A stretch of DNA of 50,183 nt, taken from assembly GCA_951801675.1 (NCBI GenBank), contig CATONX010000018.1, positions 1 through 50,183 of the forward strand, in the 5' to 3' direction. The translations under genes were made by a program, and so were the position numbers. The stretch is from an uncultured Eubacteriales bacterium (GTDB taxonomy: Bacteria; Bacillota; Clostridia; Oscillospirales; Acutalibacteraceae). Positions 15,625 through 24,464 of this stretch are shown piece after piece. The notes below the pieces were generated by a model. It saw only the letters and a list, made by a program, of their open reading frames with translations, was not told the origin of the DNA and ran no database searches. How positions within the stretch are numbered: position 1 is the stretch's first letter; each line of letters begins with the position of its first letter.

Positions 15625-16131
15625 ATGGCATACAAAGAAATCAGCCCCAAAGAAATCGAAAGCAACGTTTTTTCCGACATCGGCGGCAAATGGATGCTTG
15701 TGACCGCAGGGGATGAAACCGGGTACAACACCATGACCGCCAGCTGGGGCGGCATGGGCATCATGTGGAACAAATGCGTCGTCGCCATCGGCATCCGGCC
15801 CCAGCGGTATACCCTGGGCTTTGTGGAACAAAACGACCGTTTCACCCTTTCCTTCTTTTCGGAGGAGTGGAGAGACGCGCTTAAGTTCTGCGGCAGCAAG
15901 TCGGGCCGGGATTATGACAAAGCCAAGGAAACCGGGCTGACGCCTTTTTTCCTGGACGGGACCGCGGCCTTTTCCCAGGCCGAACGCATCCTAGTATGCA
16001 AAAAGCTCTATGGGAGCGACTTAGACCCTGCCGGGTTCCTTGACAAGGCTTTGGACGAAACCTATTACCCCAGCAAGGATTACCACAAGCTGTTTGTGGC
16101 GGAGATCGTCAAGGTTTTGGAGAAGGAGTAA
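15625..16131 (+). CDS. Flavin reductase family protein
   Basis: A 168-residue FMN-binding split-barrel protein. The N-terminal run KWMLVTAGDETGYNTMTASWGGMG and the RPQRYTLGFVEQNDRFTLSFF segment fit the family that binds FMN and reduces flavin or small electron carriers with NAD(P)H; the substrate cannot be told. The ATG at 15625 has GGAGGG six bases upstream; an earlier in-frame start would be in the promoter. It stands alone between divergent argG and the rqcH leader, and a hairpin with a T-rich arm follows at 16261-16285. Confidence 0.85.
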   Translation: MAYKEISPKEIESNVFSDIGGKWMLVTAGDETGYNTMTASWGGMGIMWNKCVVAIGIRPQRYTLGFVEQNDRFTLSFFSEEWRDALKFCGSKSGRDYDKAKETGLTPFFLDGTAAFSQAERILVCKKLYGSDLDPAGFLDKALDETYYPSKDYHKLFVAEIVKVLEKE

Positions 16132-16260
16132 GCCTCGGCTTTTATCCCCATTGGAAACCGGGCTTTTGCTGGAAAAGAAGGCGCGAAAAGACGCGCGCCC
16201 ATTCCCATCGAAGGAAGCGGTGGGGAGAGGGGTGCGTTTGAAGACGCCGGTCCCAAGAAG

Positions 16261-16285
16261 GAAAAAGAGACGTGAGCTCTTTTTC
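16261..16285 (+). terminator. Hairpin with U-rich arm, possible terminator
   Basis: Stem gaaaaagag/ctctttttc (16261-16269 with 16277-16285). Followed at once by a second hairpin, cgccgtc/gacggcg, at 16288-16305. Confidence 0.45.
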
Positions 16286-16322
16286 GGCGCCGTCTCCTGA
16301 CGGCGTTAAAAAGAACGGAATA

Positions 16323-16372
16323 CCCCGCCGGCTTGGGGCCGCTCAAAGGCGGACGCTGCCGGCGGGGGTTTT
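16323..16372 (+). terminator. GC-rich hairpin with short T run before rqcH
   Basis: Perfect 10-bp stem (16323-16332 with 16358-16367) with an inner stem and only four T after it. It ends 24 bases before the rqcH start, so it may be a terminator of the upstream unit or part of a structured rqcH leader. Confidence 0.45.
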
Positions 16373-16395
16373 CAAAAGAAAGGTTGTGTATCCCA

Positions 16396-18168
16396 TTGGC
16401 TCTGGACGGAGCGCTGTTACACTTATTAAAACAGGAGCTGTTCGACGCAATTCCGGACGCGCGGGTGGAACGGGTTTACCAGCCCTCCAAGGAGGAGCTG
16501 GTGCTTGCCGTGCGCTCCCGGGCAGGGTCGAGACGGCTCCTACTGTCCTGCCGGGCTTCCTCGCCCCGGATTCATTTTACCACCCACGCCCCCGAGAACC
16601 CCGCAAAGCCCCCCATGCTCTGCATGCTGCTTCGCAAGCACCTGACCGGTGCAAAGCTTACCGCCATCCGCCAGCCGGGGCTGGAACGAGTCCTTTTTCT
16701 GGACTTTGACACCACCAATGAGCTGGGCGACCATGTTGCCTTGACTCTGGCGGTGGAGATCATGGGCCGGCACAGCAACCTCATCCTCATCGGGGAGGAC
16801 GGGCGTATCATCGACGCGGTCAAGCGGGTGGATGCGGACATGTCCTCAGTGCGCATGGTGCTGCCGGGGATGCGGTATGTGCTGCCCCCGCAGGCGCCCG
16901 GGCGGATGGATCTGACGAAGGACGAGCCTTCAGATATGGTTGCCGCCCTTGCCGGGCGCAAGGACGAAGCGCTGGAAAAGGCGCTTTTGAGCCTGCTTTT
17001 GGGCGTGTCGCCCATCGTCTGCCGGGAGATTGCCCATTATACCGGCCGGGGCGCTGCCCTGCGCAGCGCGTCTCTCAATGAAACCGAACAGGGGCGGCTG
17101 CAGTTTTATCTGGGGCAGATCAAGGAAACCCTACAGACCAACAAAGGCCGTCCGGTTATGGTCACCGATGTGGCCCAGGGAAAGCCCATTGATTTTTCCT
17201 TTCTCACCATCACTCAGTACGGGACCGCCGCCACCCTGACCCCGTTTGAGAGCTACAGCGAGCTGCTCGACGGGTTTTATGCCGAGCGGGACCGGGTGGA
17301 CCGCATCCGCCACCGGGCCCAGGACCTGCTCAAAACCCTGACAAACGCCTCCGAACGGATTTCCCGCAAGATCAACGCCCAGAAAGCGGAGCTTTTGCAA
17401 TGTGCCGACCGGGAGCGCCTGCGCCAGTGCGGCGACCTGCTCAATGCGAACTTATACCATCTGGAAAAAGGGATGCCGGTCGCCCAGGTGGACAACTTCT
17501 TTGAAGAAGGAAATCCTCCCATCCGCATTCCGCTGGACCCGGCCAAAACCCCGGTGCAAAATGCCCAGAAGTATTATAAGGACTACCGCAAGGCCCAGAC
17601 GGCGGAAAAAATCTTAAACGAGCAGATCGAGAAGGGAATGCAGGAGCTCGCCTACATTGACACTGTGTTCGACGCCCTGTCCCGGGCGGATACCGAACGG
17701 GAGCTGTCCGAAATCCGCGCGGAGCTGGCGGGCCAGGGGTATGGCCGGCTCGCAAAGGGAGGGCGGCAGCAGAAAGCTCCCGCGCCCTTAAAGCCCCTTG
17801 CCTTTACCTCCTCCGACGGATTTCCCATCCTGGTCGGGCGCAACAACCAGCAAAACGACCGCTTGACCCTCAAGCAGGCAAAAGGGTCGGACCTGTGGTT
17901 TCACACCAAGAACATCCCCGGCTCTCATGTGATCGTCTGTACCGGAGGCGGGGAGGTCCCCGCTCGGACCATCGAGGAAGCGGCGTCTCTCGCCGCCTTC
18001 CACAGCCGGGCCAAGGATTCCGCCAAAGTACCGGTGGACTATACATCCGTTAAGTTCGTTAAGAAGCCCCAGGGAGCCAAGCCCGGTATGGTGATCTACG
18101 CCACCAATCAGACCGCCTATGTGACCCCTGAGGAGGCTTTGGTGGAGCGGCTGCGGGACAAGGGATAA
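16396..18168 (+). CDS. rqcH: Ribosome-associated quality control protein RqcH (NFACT family)
   Basis: Binds obstructed 50S subunits carrying peptidyl-tRNA and, in Bacillus, recruits Ala-tRNA to add C-terminal alanine tails that mark the peptide for decay. The 590 residues contain NFACT-N (ENPAKPPMLCMLLRKHL, EIMGRHSNLIL), a helix-hairpin-helix and coiled-coil middle with QKAELLQCADRERLRQCGDLL, and NFACT-R with GSDLWFHTKNIPGSHVIV. The family start M-x-L-D-G points to the TTG at 16396, though its AAAGG site is 12 bases away. With this start, the essential Asp97-Arg98 pair of Bacillus reads Glu97-Arg98. Older names (fibronectin-binding protein A) should be disregarded. Confidence 0.94.
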   Translation: MALDGALLHLLKQELFDAIPDARVERVYQPSKEELVLAVRSRAGSRRLLLSCRASSPRIHFTTHAPENPAKPPMLCMLLRKHLTGAKLTAIRQPGLERVLFLDFDTTNELGDHVALTLAVEIMGRHSNLILIGEDGRIIDAVKRVDADMSSVRMVLPGMRYVLPPQAPGRMDLTKDEPSDMVAALAGRKDEALEKALLSLLLGVSPIVCREIAHYTGRGAALRSASLNETEQGRLQFYLGQIKETLQTNKGRPVMVTDVAQGKPIDFSFLTITQYGTAATLTPFESYSELLDGFYAERDRVDRIRHRAQDLLKTLTNASERISRKINAQKAELLQCADRERLRQCGDLLNANLYHLEKGMPVAQVDNFFEEGNPPIRIPLDPAKTPVQNAQKYYKDYRKAQTAEKILNEQIEKGMQELAYIDTVFDALSRADTERELSEIRAELAGQGYGRLAKGGRQQKAPAPLKPLAFTSSDGFPILVGRNNQQNDRLTLKQAKGSDLWFHTKNIPGSHVIVCTGGGEVPARTIEEAASLAAFHSRAKDSAKVPVDYTSVKFVKKPQGAKPGMVIYATNQTAYVTPEEALVERLRDKG

Positions 18169-18281
18169 AGGGGCCAAAGACGGACGGCAGAGAGGCAGAG
18201 CGTGCATGTATGGATACGCTCGCCCGCTGTCGGGTTTCTTTCCCGTATACCGCTTGGCTGGATTTCGCAACAATAGGATTG

Positions 18282-18319
18282 CAAAACACCCGCGGACCAT
18301 TTTTACAGGTCCGCGGGTG
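18282..18319 (-). terminator. Terminator overlapping the end of the GGDEF gene
   Basis: A perfect 12-bp stem (18287-18298 with 18308-18319). On the minus strand four T follow. The stop codon of the GGDEF gene (18303-18305) lies in the loop. It may also stop rqcH transcripts from the other side. Confidence 0.75.
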
Positions 18320-19430
18320 TTCCGTTACAAGTATCTTTTTCCCGTTTGTCTGCATACATACGCCCATCGGCGGCGGCAATCAGTTCCCCAAGGGTACATG
18401 CGTCCTCAGGGTAGGAAGCGAACCCCACGCTTACGCCCAGAAAGGGATTCTCCGGCGTGTACTCCCACGAGTTCGCCCGTATCCGTTCGATCAGGCCAAG
18501 CGGGTTCTGGCCGCGGCACAGGCATATGAACTCATCTCCCGAAATTCGGTAAAGAATGTCGCTTTCCCGCAGCAAACCGCGCATGCTGTCTGCAAACCGC
18601 CTGAGGTAGGCGTCTCCCTCCAGGTGTCCGAACCGGTCGTTGATGGATTTGAACCGGTCCAAGTCCATGAAAATCAGGAAAAACGGCTCCTGCTGCCGGA
18701 GCCATTCGTTCGCGTCCAACAGCAGGCTGGACCGATTGCGAAGCCCAGTCAGGCTGTCGATGTACACGATGGTTTCCAGATGCTCGATGCTTTTTAGATT
18801 GCGTACGATGGTGTGCAGCAGCAGATAGCTGAGAAACGCATCGGCTCCCAGAAGAAGCAGGGACAAAAACTTCAAAGACGAGCGGTCGGTGTAAACCAGC
18901 GCCAAATTTATGACGATCACAGTGGCAAACCACATCAGGCTCAGAGCCTGCAGGAATTTGTTGGTTTTCGGCGGGATGTTCGTAAGCACATAGACAAATT
19001 TCTGCTTCATAAACCGCCAGAAGGGGAACATCGTAAGCAGATAAAGCCCCGTCTGAATCAAGAGGGCGAGAAGGCTGAACAAAGACGGGTCAAAGAGCTT
19101 TGCAGAATGCACCGCCAGGACGAAAACCAGCATGGTGTAAATCCAGGAGGAACAGATTACTTCGATGATGCGCTGCAGGGAATTGCGGTACAGCAGCTTC
19201 AAAGGAAGCAAAAACACAAACCCGATCAGCGCAAAAAGCCCGTTTCCATTCCCGTAGGTGCTGGTTTTCGTCAGCAGAAAAAGACTGACGGAAATGACCA
19301 CCGCCGCGCAGCCGGTCAGGATCAGCAGGGTTTTCGAACGCGAATATTTTCTTTTGCAGCTTAAGTTCACCGTAGTTAAATTGACAATCAGCATCTCCAG
19401 CACTACGAGAACATGAAGAAAGAGTTCCAT
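18303..19430 (-). CDS. Membrane-bound diguanylate cyclase (GGDEF domain)
   Basis: Makes cyclic di-GMP from two GTP. The 375 residues have about six or seven hydrophobic segments (residues 1-210), then a GGDEF domain from about 220. The signature reads SGDEF at 297-301, an accepted variant, and the inhibitory I-site RESD sits five residues upstream at 288-291, so product inhibition is likely. FMDLDRFKSINDRFGH holds the first metal-binding Asp. The start at 19430 is preferred because AGGA lies six bases upstream; the ATG at 19448 has none. It follows the glycosyltransferase/flippase pair on the same strand but behind a terminator-like hairpin. Confidence 0.93.
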   Translation of the reverse strand: MELFLHVLVVLEMLIVNLTTVNLSCKRKYSRSKTLLILTGCAAVVISVSLFLLTKTSTYGNGNGLFALIGFVFLLPLKLLYRNSLQRIIEVICSSWIYTMLVFVLAVHSAKLFDPSLFSLLALLIQTGLYLLTMFPFWRFMKQKFVYVLTNIPPKTNKFLQALSLMWFATVIVINLALVYTDRSSLKFLSLLLLGADAFLSYLLLHTIVRNLKSIEHLETIVYIDSLTGLRNRSSLLLDANEWLRQQEPFFLIFMDLDRFKSINDRFGHLEGDAYLRRFADSMRGLLRESDILYRISGDEFICLCRGQNPLGLIERIRANSWEYTPENPFLGVSVGFASYPEDACTLGELIAAADGRMYADKREKDTCNGTPADL

Positions 19431-19461
19431 TTCTATTCCTGTCTCCATAAAAGAATAAGAA

Positions 19462-19487
19462 AGTACCCCGGCTGACGTCGGGGTACT
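19462..19487 (-). terminator. Hairpin between the flippase-like and GGDEF genes
   Basis: Stem agtaccccg/cggggtact (9 bp) followed on the minus strand by ttcttattctttt. It probably ends or reduces transcription from the upstream pair. Confidence 0.6.
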
Positions 19488-19493
19488 AATTTG

Positions 19494-20564
19494 TCATATT
19501 TGTAAATTTTCTTTTTCACAAGAAGAATCTTCCTTATCAGAGCCCGGCATTTCCTCTTTGTCCTTTTTTTTGTTCGCTTTGACGGCAAAAAAAGCGCCCA
19601 CCACAATGGTGAAGTAGAAGGTAATCACCCGCCACAAAATCAATGCAAGGCCCAGCTGGCCTTCTTTTAGGAAGAACTGCTGGAAGAAAAAGTAGAAGAA
19701 CCCTTCCGCACCCACACCGGCCCCCGGAATCGGGATGAAGGAGGAAACCATCATCACGAAGGACTGCGCGGCAATGATGGTCAGAAAGTCAATTTCGTTC
19801 AGGCCGAAGGCCTTGTAAATCATGTAAGGGACCGCCATGTAGACGATCAATTGCAGGATGGACAAAAGAAAAGAACAAATCATAGTGGGCAGGTCCTTGA
19901 CCATTTCCTTAAAACAAACGCTGAACTTTTCAAGCTCCTCGTCCATGTATGCAATTTTTTCGTCCGGGTCCTTAAAAATACGAATTTTCGCTAATAACCG
20001 GATGATACCCCGGCTGATTTTGCGGGTTGTGTTTTTAAAAAGCGCAAAACCGATCAGGCAGAGCATAACACCAAGATTAAGCAGAAAGCCCACCAGGACG
20101 ATGAGAGCGAAGTTACTGACCTTCTGCTGGAAGTATCCCAGGCGTAAGCACAAAAGCACAGCCGAAACGATGACCAGCGCCACTTGATAGACGATAAACT
20201 TGGAAAGAAGGCTGTTGATAGCCACACCCAGCTGTACTCCCTGCTTTTTCAGGTAATAGGCCTGAAAGGGCTGACCGCCGGAGGAAAAGGGAGTGATCGA
20301 GTTAAAATACTGGCCGCCCATGGAAACGCGAACCGAATTGACGAATTTCTGCGTTCGGTGCATGGGTTTGATCATAATGTGCAAAATCAGCGATTCCAGC
20401 AGCCAGTAAAGAAGCATGCAGCCGATTGCGGCTGCGATCCACCAGAAATTCAGAGAATTGAAATTATGCACCAGGTTTTCGACACCGGAGGAAAAAAACA
20501 CAAACCCAACGATAATCAGCCCGCAGGTCAGACAGACAAAGATGTTCAGTTTGTTCGACTTCAA
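19494..20564 (-). CDS. Lysylphosphatidylglycerol synthetase/flippase-like membrane protein (UPF0104)
   Basis: A 356-residue integral membrane protein with about eight hydrophobic helices and a charged cytoplasmic tail. The conserved stretch NSITPFSSGGQPFQAYYLKK and the later FIPIPGAGVGAEGFF are hallmarks of the family that forms the flippase part of MprF and occurs alone beside glycosyltransferases. It lacks the soluble aminoacyl-transferase domain, so it does not make lysyl-PG. It overlaps the upstream glycosyltransferase by four bases (ATGA), which suggests it helps move or process that enzyme's lipid product; this is inference. Confidence 0.88.
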   Translation of the reverse strand: MKSNKLNIFVCLTCGLIIVGFVFFSSGVENLVHNFNSLNFWWIAAAIGCMLLYWLLESLILHIMIKPMHRTQKFVNSVRVSMGGQYFNSITPFSSGGQPFQAYYLKKQGVQLGVAINSLLSKFIVYQVALVIVSAVLLCLRLGYFQQKVSNFALIVLVGFLLNLGVMLCLIGFALFKNTTRKISRGIIRLLAKIRIFKDPDEKIAYMDEELEKFSVCFKEMVKDLPTMICSFLLSILQLIVYMAVPYMIYKAFGLNEIDFLTIIAAQSFVMMVSSFIPIPGAGVGAEGFFYFFFQQFFLKEGQLGLALILWRVITFYFTIVVGAFFAVKANKKKDKEEMPGSDKEDSSCEKENLQI

Positions 20565-21628
20565 CGTGTCACCCCGCCCTTGTCACAGGAAAGTTTTTTG
20601 CTGCGCACCTTTTTGGTCAGGCCGCTGTAGAACTGATCCCACATTTTCGCCACGTTTCGCGTCGAATAATAATCGCTTCCCGCCGCGGACTTGGCCCTAG
20701 CCTCTTGGTAGTACGCACCGTCCTCACATAGCCGGTTGATCTCCCGGTTAAACCCCTCCACATCCTCGCAGAGCAGGCAATAGTCGGACACGATGCCCTG
20801 ATATTCCTCTAGATTGCGTACCACGATGGGAAGCTTACAGTTGAGCGCTTCCAGAATGGTCATGGGGAAGAGCTCCGCAAAGGAAGGAAGGAGAAGCAGG
20901 TCGGAGGCATTATAGTAGTCGTTCATTTCCGACCGGTCCACCATTCCCACAAACTTCACGTTCTCCGGGGGATGCTCCATCAGCTCTTTGATTTCGTTGT
21001 AGCCGTCGCTGATTTTGCCGAAGGAGAACCCGCCCAGCCATAAAAACAGCTTATCGGGGTTCTTTTTCGCTACCTCCACAAAGTCCAGCACGCCCTTGCG
21101 GATTTGCAGCTGGCCTACGCCGATGACTACGTGCTTGTCTTGCGGGATGCCCAGTCTGTCCCGCAGCGCGTTCTTTTCTTCTTTGGACATCTCATAGAAA
21201 TGCTCGGAAGAAACACAGTTTGGAATATACGTGATTTTATCCCGGTCGATGCCCGCTTCCACCAGTTCTTTGATGAAATGAGGATTGACGGTCACCAGGT
21301 AATCCATAGAATTATAAAACTTAATGATATACTTGTAAAACGGAATTTTCGCGATCTTCCAAAGATGCAGGCTTTCGTCCAAAGTTTTCGGCATGAAGTG
21401 GACAAAACCAACCGTGATGCTTTTCTTGCGCACCAGGGGAATGGAAAGGAAAAATTCCGGATTGATGGTATGATAATGGAAAATATCCGCATGGGAAAGC
21501 GAGTTCTTGCGCACAATATATTTATCCGGATAGTAATTCTCCAACAGCATCATCAATTCGTCGTACACGGATAAGACGCCATGCCCTTTGGTCATATCGG
21601 CTTCCGACATCATGGTTATTGTCTTCAT
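20561..21628 (-). CDS. Family 4-type glycosyltransferase
   Basis: A 355-residue GT-B glycosyltransferase. The C-terminal nucleotide-sugar half shows VVIGVGQLQIRKGVLDFVE, then the donor-site ASDLLLLPSFAELFPMTILEALNCKLPIV with its E-x7-E pattern. The N-terminal acceptor half begins with SEADMTKGHGVLSVYDEL, as in glycosyltransferases I recall making glycosyl-diacylglycerols; the substrate is not proven. There is no signal peptide, so it should act at the inner membrane face. The ATG at 21628 has only a distant AAAGG. It overlaps the flippase-like gene by four bases. Confidence 0.88.
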   Translation of the reverse strand: MKTITMMSEADMTKGHGVLSVYDELMMLLENYYPDKYIVRKNSLSHADIFHYHTINPEFFLSIPLVRKKSITVGFVHFMPKTLDESLHLWKIAKIPFYKYIIKFYNSMDYLVTVNPHFIKELVEAGIDRDKITYIPNCVSSEHFYEMSKEEKNALRDRLGIPQDKHVVIGVGQLQIRKGVLDFVEVAKKNPDKLFLWLGGFSFGKISDGYNEIKELMEHPPENVKFVGMVDRSEMNDYYNASDLLLLPSFAELFPMTILEALNCKLPIVVRNLEEYQGIVSDYCLLCEDVEGFNREINRLCEDGAYYQEARAKSAAGSDYYSTRNVAKMWDQFYSGLTKKVRSKKLSCDKGGVTR

Positions 21629-21723
21629 AAAAGCAGTAACAGTCCTTTCAACAAGCAACGCGCATCACACAATCTGTTTGTTTACCTACAAAACAGGGGC
21701 ATTTTATCCATATGGATGCAAAT

Positions 21724-21729
21724 ATTATA
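21724..21729 (-). promoter_or_regulatory. Possible -10 element of the glycosyltransferase gene
   Basis: TATAAT on the minus strand, 95 bases before the start codon, in an AT-rich stretch. No good -35 is seen at 16-18 bases. The rest of the gap 21629-21948 shows nothing else except the terminator below. Confidence 0.35.
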
Positions 21730-21910
21730 CTATACTCTATCACAAAATCGCCCTGATTGCAACCAAATTTCAGAAAGGCGGACACGTCCATGGCGGTTTC
21801 TTGCTTCAAAAAGCAGAATCCTTACTTAAGACGACTTAGGCAAAATAATCTCTGCAACCTTAGTATCCCCCGGATTGCCGCAATCATGAAACCGCCCGCG
21901 TTTATCCAGA

Positions 21911-21941
21911 AGAAAACCCCGGCCCGATCAACGGGCCGGGG
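21911..21941 (-). terminator. Terminator of the amino acid ABC transporter operon
   Basis: A perfect 10-bp stem (21917-21926 with 21932-21941) and 5-base loop, followed on the minus strand by ttttcttc. Confidence 0.88.
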
Positions 21942-21948
21942 CAATTTT

Positions 21949-22713
21949 CTATTTTTCTGAAATTTTCTGCAAAAAGAGCTTCGTACGCTCGTTTTCCGGA
22001 TGGTCGATCACATCCCGCGGATCGCCCTGCTCCACAATGACACCCTTGTCCATGAAAATGACCCGGTCAGCCACATTGCGAGCGAAGGACATTTCGTGGG
22101 TCACCACCACCATGGTCATGTGCTCCTGGGCAAGCTCCCGCATAACCTTGAGGATTTCCCCGGTCAGCTCCGGGTCGAGGGCCGAGGTGGGCTCGTCGAA
22201 AAAGAGGATTTCCGGGTCAAGCGCCATGGCCCTTGCAATCGCCACCCGCTGCTGCTGACCGCCGGACAGCTCAAAAGGATAGGCGTTTGCTTTGTCGGAT
22301 AATCCCATCTTCGCCAGCAGCTCCACCGCCTTTTTCTTTGCGGCCTCCTTGTCTACGCCAGCCACATGAATGGGCGCTTCCGTCAGATTGTCCATCACCG
22401 ACAGGTGAGGGAACAGGTTAAAGCTCTGAAAAACCAGGCCGAACCGCCGCCGGATGCGTTTCATGGTCGTTTTGTCCGCATACAGCGCGCTGCCGTCCGC
22501 CGAGGTCTCCACCAAGGTATCCTCCGAATAGCGGATGCAGCCGGCATCCAGCCGCTCAAGAATGGTGCAGCAGCGAAGGAGGGTGGATTTTCCCGACCCG
22601 GAGGGCCCGATGACGGCCACCACCTCACCCTTGTCCACCGAAAAGGAGATATCCTTGAGCACCTCGTTCTCACCGAAAGCCTTACGGGCGTTTAACACCT
22701 CTAGTACTGCCAT
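21949..22713 (-). CDS. Polar amino acid ABC transporter, ATP-binding protein
   Basis: A 254-residue ABC ATPase that powers uptake. Walker A is IGPSGSGKSTLLR, the ABC signature LSGGQQQRVAIARA, Walker B ILFFDEPTSALDPE, and the switch histidine is in VVTHEMSFA. The sequence belongs to the GlnQ/HisP-like family of polar amino acid importers. It is the last gene of a three-gene unit with permease and binding protein, 15 bases after the permease. Confidence 0.95.
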   Translation of the reverse strand: MAVLEVLNARKAFGENEVLKDISFSVDKGEVVAVIGPSGSGKSTLLRCCTILERLDAGCIRYSEDTLVETSADGSALYADKTTMKRIRRRFGLVFQSFNLFPHLSVMDNLTEAPIHVAGVDKEAAKKKAVELLAKMGLSDKANAYPFELSGGQQQRVAIARAMALDPEILFFDEPTSALDPELTGEILKVMRELAQEHMTMVVVTHEMSFARNVADRVIFMDKGVIVEQGDPRDVIDHPENERTKLFLQKISEK

Positions 22714-22728
22714 TGTCTTACGCCCTCC

Positions 22729-23400
22729 TTACCGGTAATAGCCGAGCTTGCGCTCTGCGAAGTTAAAGACTCGTGTGATGACAAAACTGCCGAACAAATA
22801 AAAGACACCGGCGAGCACAATCGGCATCAGGGAGGTGCGGGCGTTTGCCGCCGCGTTCGCCACCCGGAACAGCTCCATCACCGCCACCGTCTGCGCCAAA
22901 GCGGTATCCTTAATCAGGGTAATGACCTCGTTGGACATGGGCGGGAGAATCCGCTTGCACACCTGGGGGAGTACAATGCGGAAAAAGGTCTGCTTTTTGG
23001 AAAAGCCCAGCACCTGGGCCGCCTCGTGCTGCCCCACCGGGATGGATTCCAGACCGCCCCGGTAGATTTCTGCAAAGTAACACGCGTAGTTGATGGAGAA
23101 GGCGATGATGGTCGCCGGGAACCGGTATCCGGAAAGAGGAATCCCGAACAGGAAATAGGGGCCGAAATACACGAAGATGATTTGCAGCATCAGCGGCGTG
23201 CCCCGCACGATGAGCAGCAAAATTTCCACGGGCTTGCGAATCCAGACGCATTTGGACATCCGTCCCAGCGCCAGCGGCATGCCCAAGGGCAGCGCGAACA
23301 CCAGCGTAAGCAGGAAAATGAGCACCGTCGTGCCGAAGCCCTCAGCCAACTGGCCGAACAGACTCCCGAAATCCTGCAGCCATGCGAGAAAACCGTCCAT
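22729..23400 (-). CDS. Polar amino acid ABC transporter, permease
   Basis: A 223-residue membrane protein with about five helices and the HisM/GlnP-type signature (EIYRGGLESIPVGQHEAAQVLGFS), the loop that contacts the ATPase. It would form a homodimer because only one permease gene is present. It lies between the binding protein and the ATPase, behind a hairpin at 23421-23447. Confidence 0.95.
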   Translation of the reverse strand: MDGFLAWLQDFGSLFGQLAEGFGTTVLIFLLTLVFALPLGMPLALGRMSKCVWIRKPVEILLLIVRGTPLMLQIIFVYFGPYFLFGIPLSGYRFPATIIAFSINYACYFAEIYRGGLESIPVGQHEAAQVLGFSKKQTFFRIVLPQVCKRILPPMSNEVITLIKDTALAQTVAVMELFRVANAAANARTSLMPIVLAGVFYLFGSFVITRVFNFAERKLGYYR

Positions 23401-23420
23401 CCGCTTTTAACCTCCAAAGA

Positions 23421-23447
23421 AGCCCGCGCCGTCTGTTTGCGCGGGCT
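23421..23447 (-). repeat. Hairpin between binding-protein and permease genes
   Basis: Perfect 9-bp stem agcccgcgc/gcgcgggct. Followed on the minus strand by ttcttt. Such hairpins often let the binding protein be made in excess by partial termination or RNA protection. Confidence 0.6.
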
Positions 23448-23481
23448 CCCAAATTGTTCCGATGTTTTAAAAAGGCCTACC

Positions 23482-24255
23482 TTATTTGACGGTGGTCACG
23501 TCCTTGCCAAACCACTTGGTGGACAGCTCCGCCAAAGAGCCGTCTTCCTTCATGTCATGCAGCGCCTTTTGGACCTTTTCGCAAAGGGCGGTGTCCGCCT
23601 TGCGGAAGCCGATGCCGTATTCTTCGTCGGCGAGAGAAATGTCGAGCACCTTGATTTTGCCTTCGGTCTTGACATGATAGTTGGCCACCACTTCGTCGAG
23701 CAGAACCGCGTCACAGCCGCCCGCTTCCAGGTCGAGAAGGGCTTGGTTGTTGTCGTCAAACAGGAGCACCTGACCCAGAGAAGCCTTGAAATCCGGCTTG
23801 CTGTCCAGCGCTTCGGCAGCGGAGGATTCCGACTGCAGCGCCAGCTTCTTGCCCTTGAGGTCGTCCAGAGAAGCAATGCCCGAATCGGCCTTGACGGCGA
23901 TGATCTGACGGTTCTTCATGTAAGGCTCGGAAATGGTGCAGGCATCCAGACGCTCCTGGGTGATGGTGTAGCCGTTCCACAGGCAGTCCACGTTGCCCGC
24001 ATCCAGCTCGTTCTGCTTGCGTTTCCAGTCGATGGCCTGGATTTCCACGTCGAGGTTGAGCCGCTTGCCCACTTCCTTGGCAAGCTCGATGTCAAACCCG
24101 GTCAGGTTGCCCTTGTCGTCCACAAAGCCCATGGGCGGAAACGCGTTGTCCACGCCCACGATGAGCTTACCTTCCGACTTGCTGCAGGACGCGAAGGACA
24201 GGCACATGGTCAAAACCATTACGAAAGCCAGGACCAGAGTCAGTTTCTTTTTCAT
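23482..24255 (-). CDS. Polar amino acid ABC transporter, substrate-binding lipoprotein
   Basis: A 257-residue type 2 periplasmic-binding-fold protein. The N-terminal signal ends in a lipobox, LSFASCS, so it is tethered to the outer face of the membrane through Cys24. The mature part begins GKLIVGVDNAFPPMGFVDDKGNLTGFDIELAKEV, the classic opening of family 3 amino-acid binders. The ligand is not certain; glutamine, glutamate or cystine are candidates. First gene of the transporter operon, with its own promoter. Confidence 0.94.
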   Translation of the reverse strand: MKKKLTLVLAFVMVLTMCLSFASCSKSEGKLIVGVDNAFPPMGFVDDKGNLTGFDIELAKEVGKRLNLDVEIQAIDWKRKQNELDAGNVDCLWNGYTITQERLDACTISEPYMKNRQIIAVKADSGIASLDDLKGKKLALQSESSAAEALDSKPDFKASLGQVLLFDDNNQALLDLEAGGCDAVLLDEVVANYHVKTEGKIKVLDISLADEEYGIGFRKADTALCEKVQKALHDMKEDGSLAELSTKWFGKDVTTVK

Positions 24256-24372
24256 GCAAAAATACCCTCCTAAATAAAATGACCGCGTGTGCAGACGGAC
24301 GCCGCATGCAGATGCCGTCCACCGCCGCGTTTTCCCGCAAACGACCGGGTCTGCGGGATTTATTCCATTGGT

Positions 24373-24401
24373 ATTCTACTATATTAGCACGGCAAAGTAA
24401 A
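24373..24401 (-). promoter_or_regulatory. Promoter of the amino acid transporter operon
   Basis: On the minus strand TTTACT (24401-24396), 17 bases, TAGAAT (24378-24373). The leader to the start codon is about 110 bases with a small cccgca/tgcggg hairpin. Confidence 0.45.
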
Positions 24402-24464
24402 GCAGTTTTTTTGCAGAAAAACCGCAAAGAACAGCGGAAACTTGTATGTTTTTCAGAGAAGATG

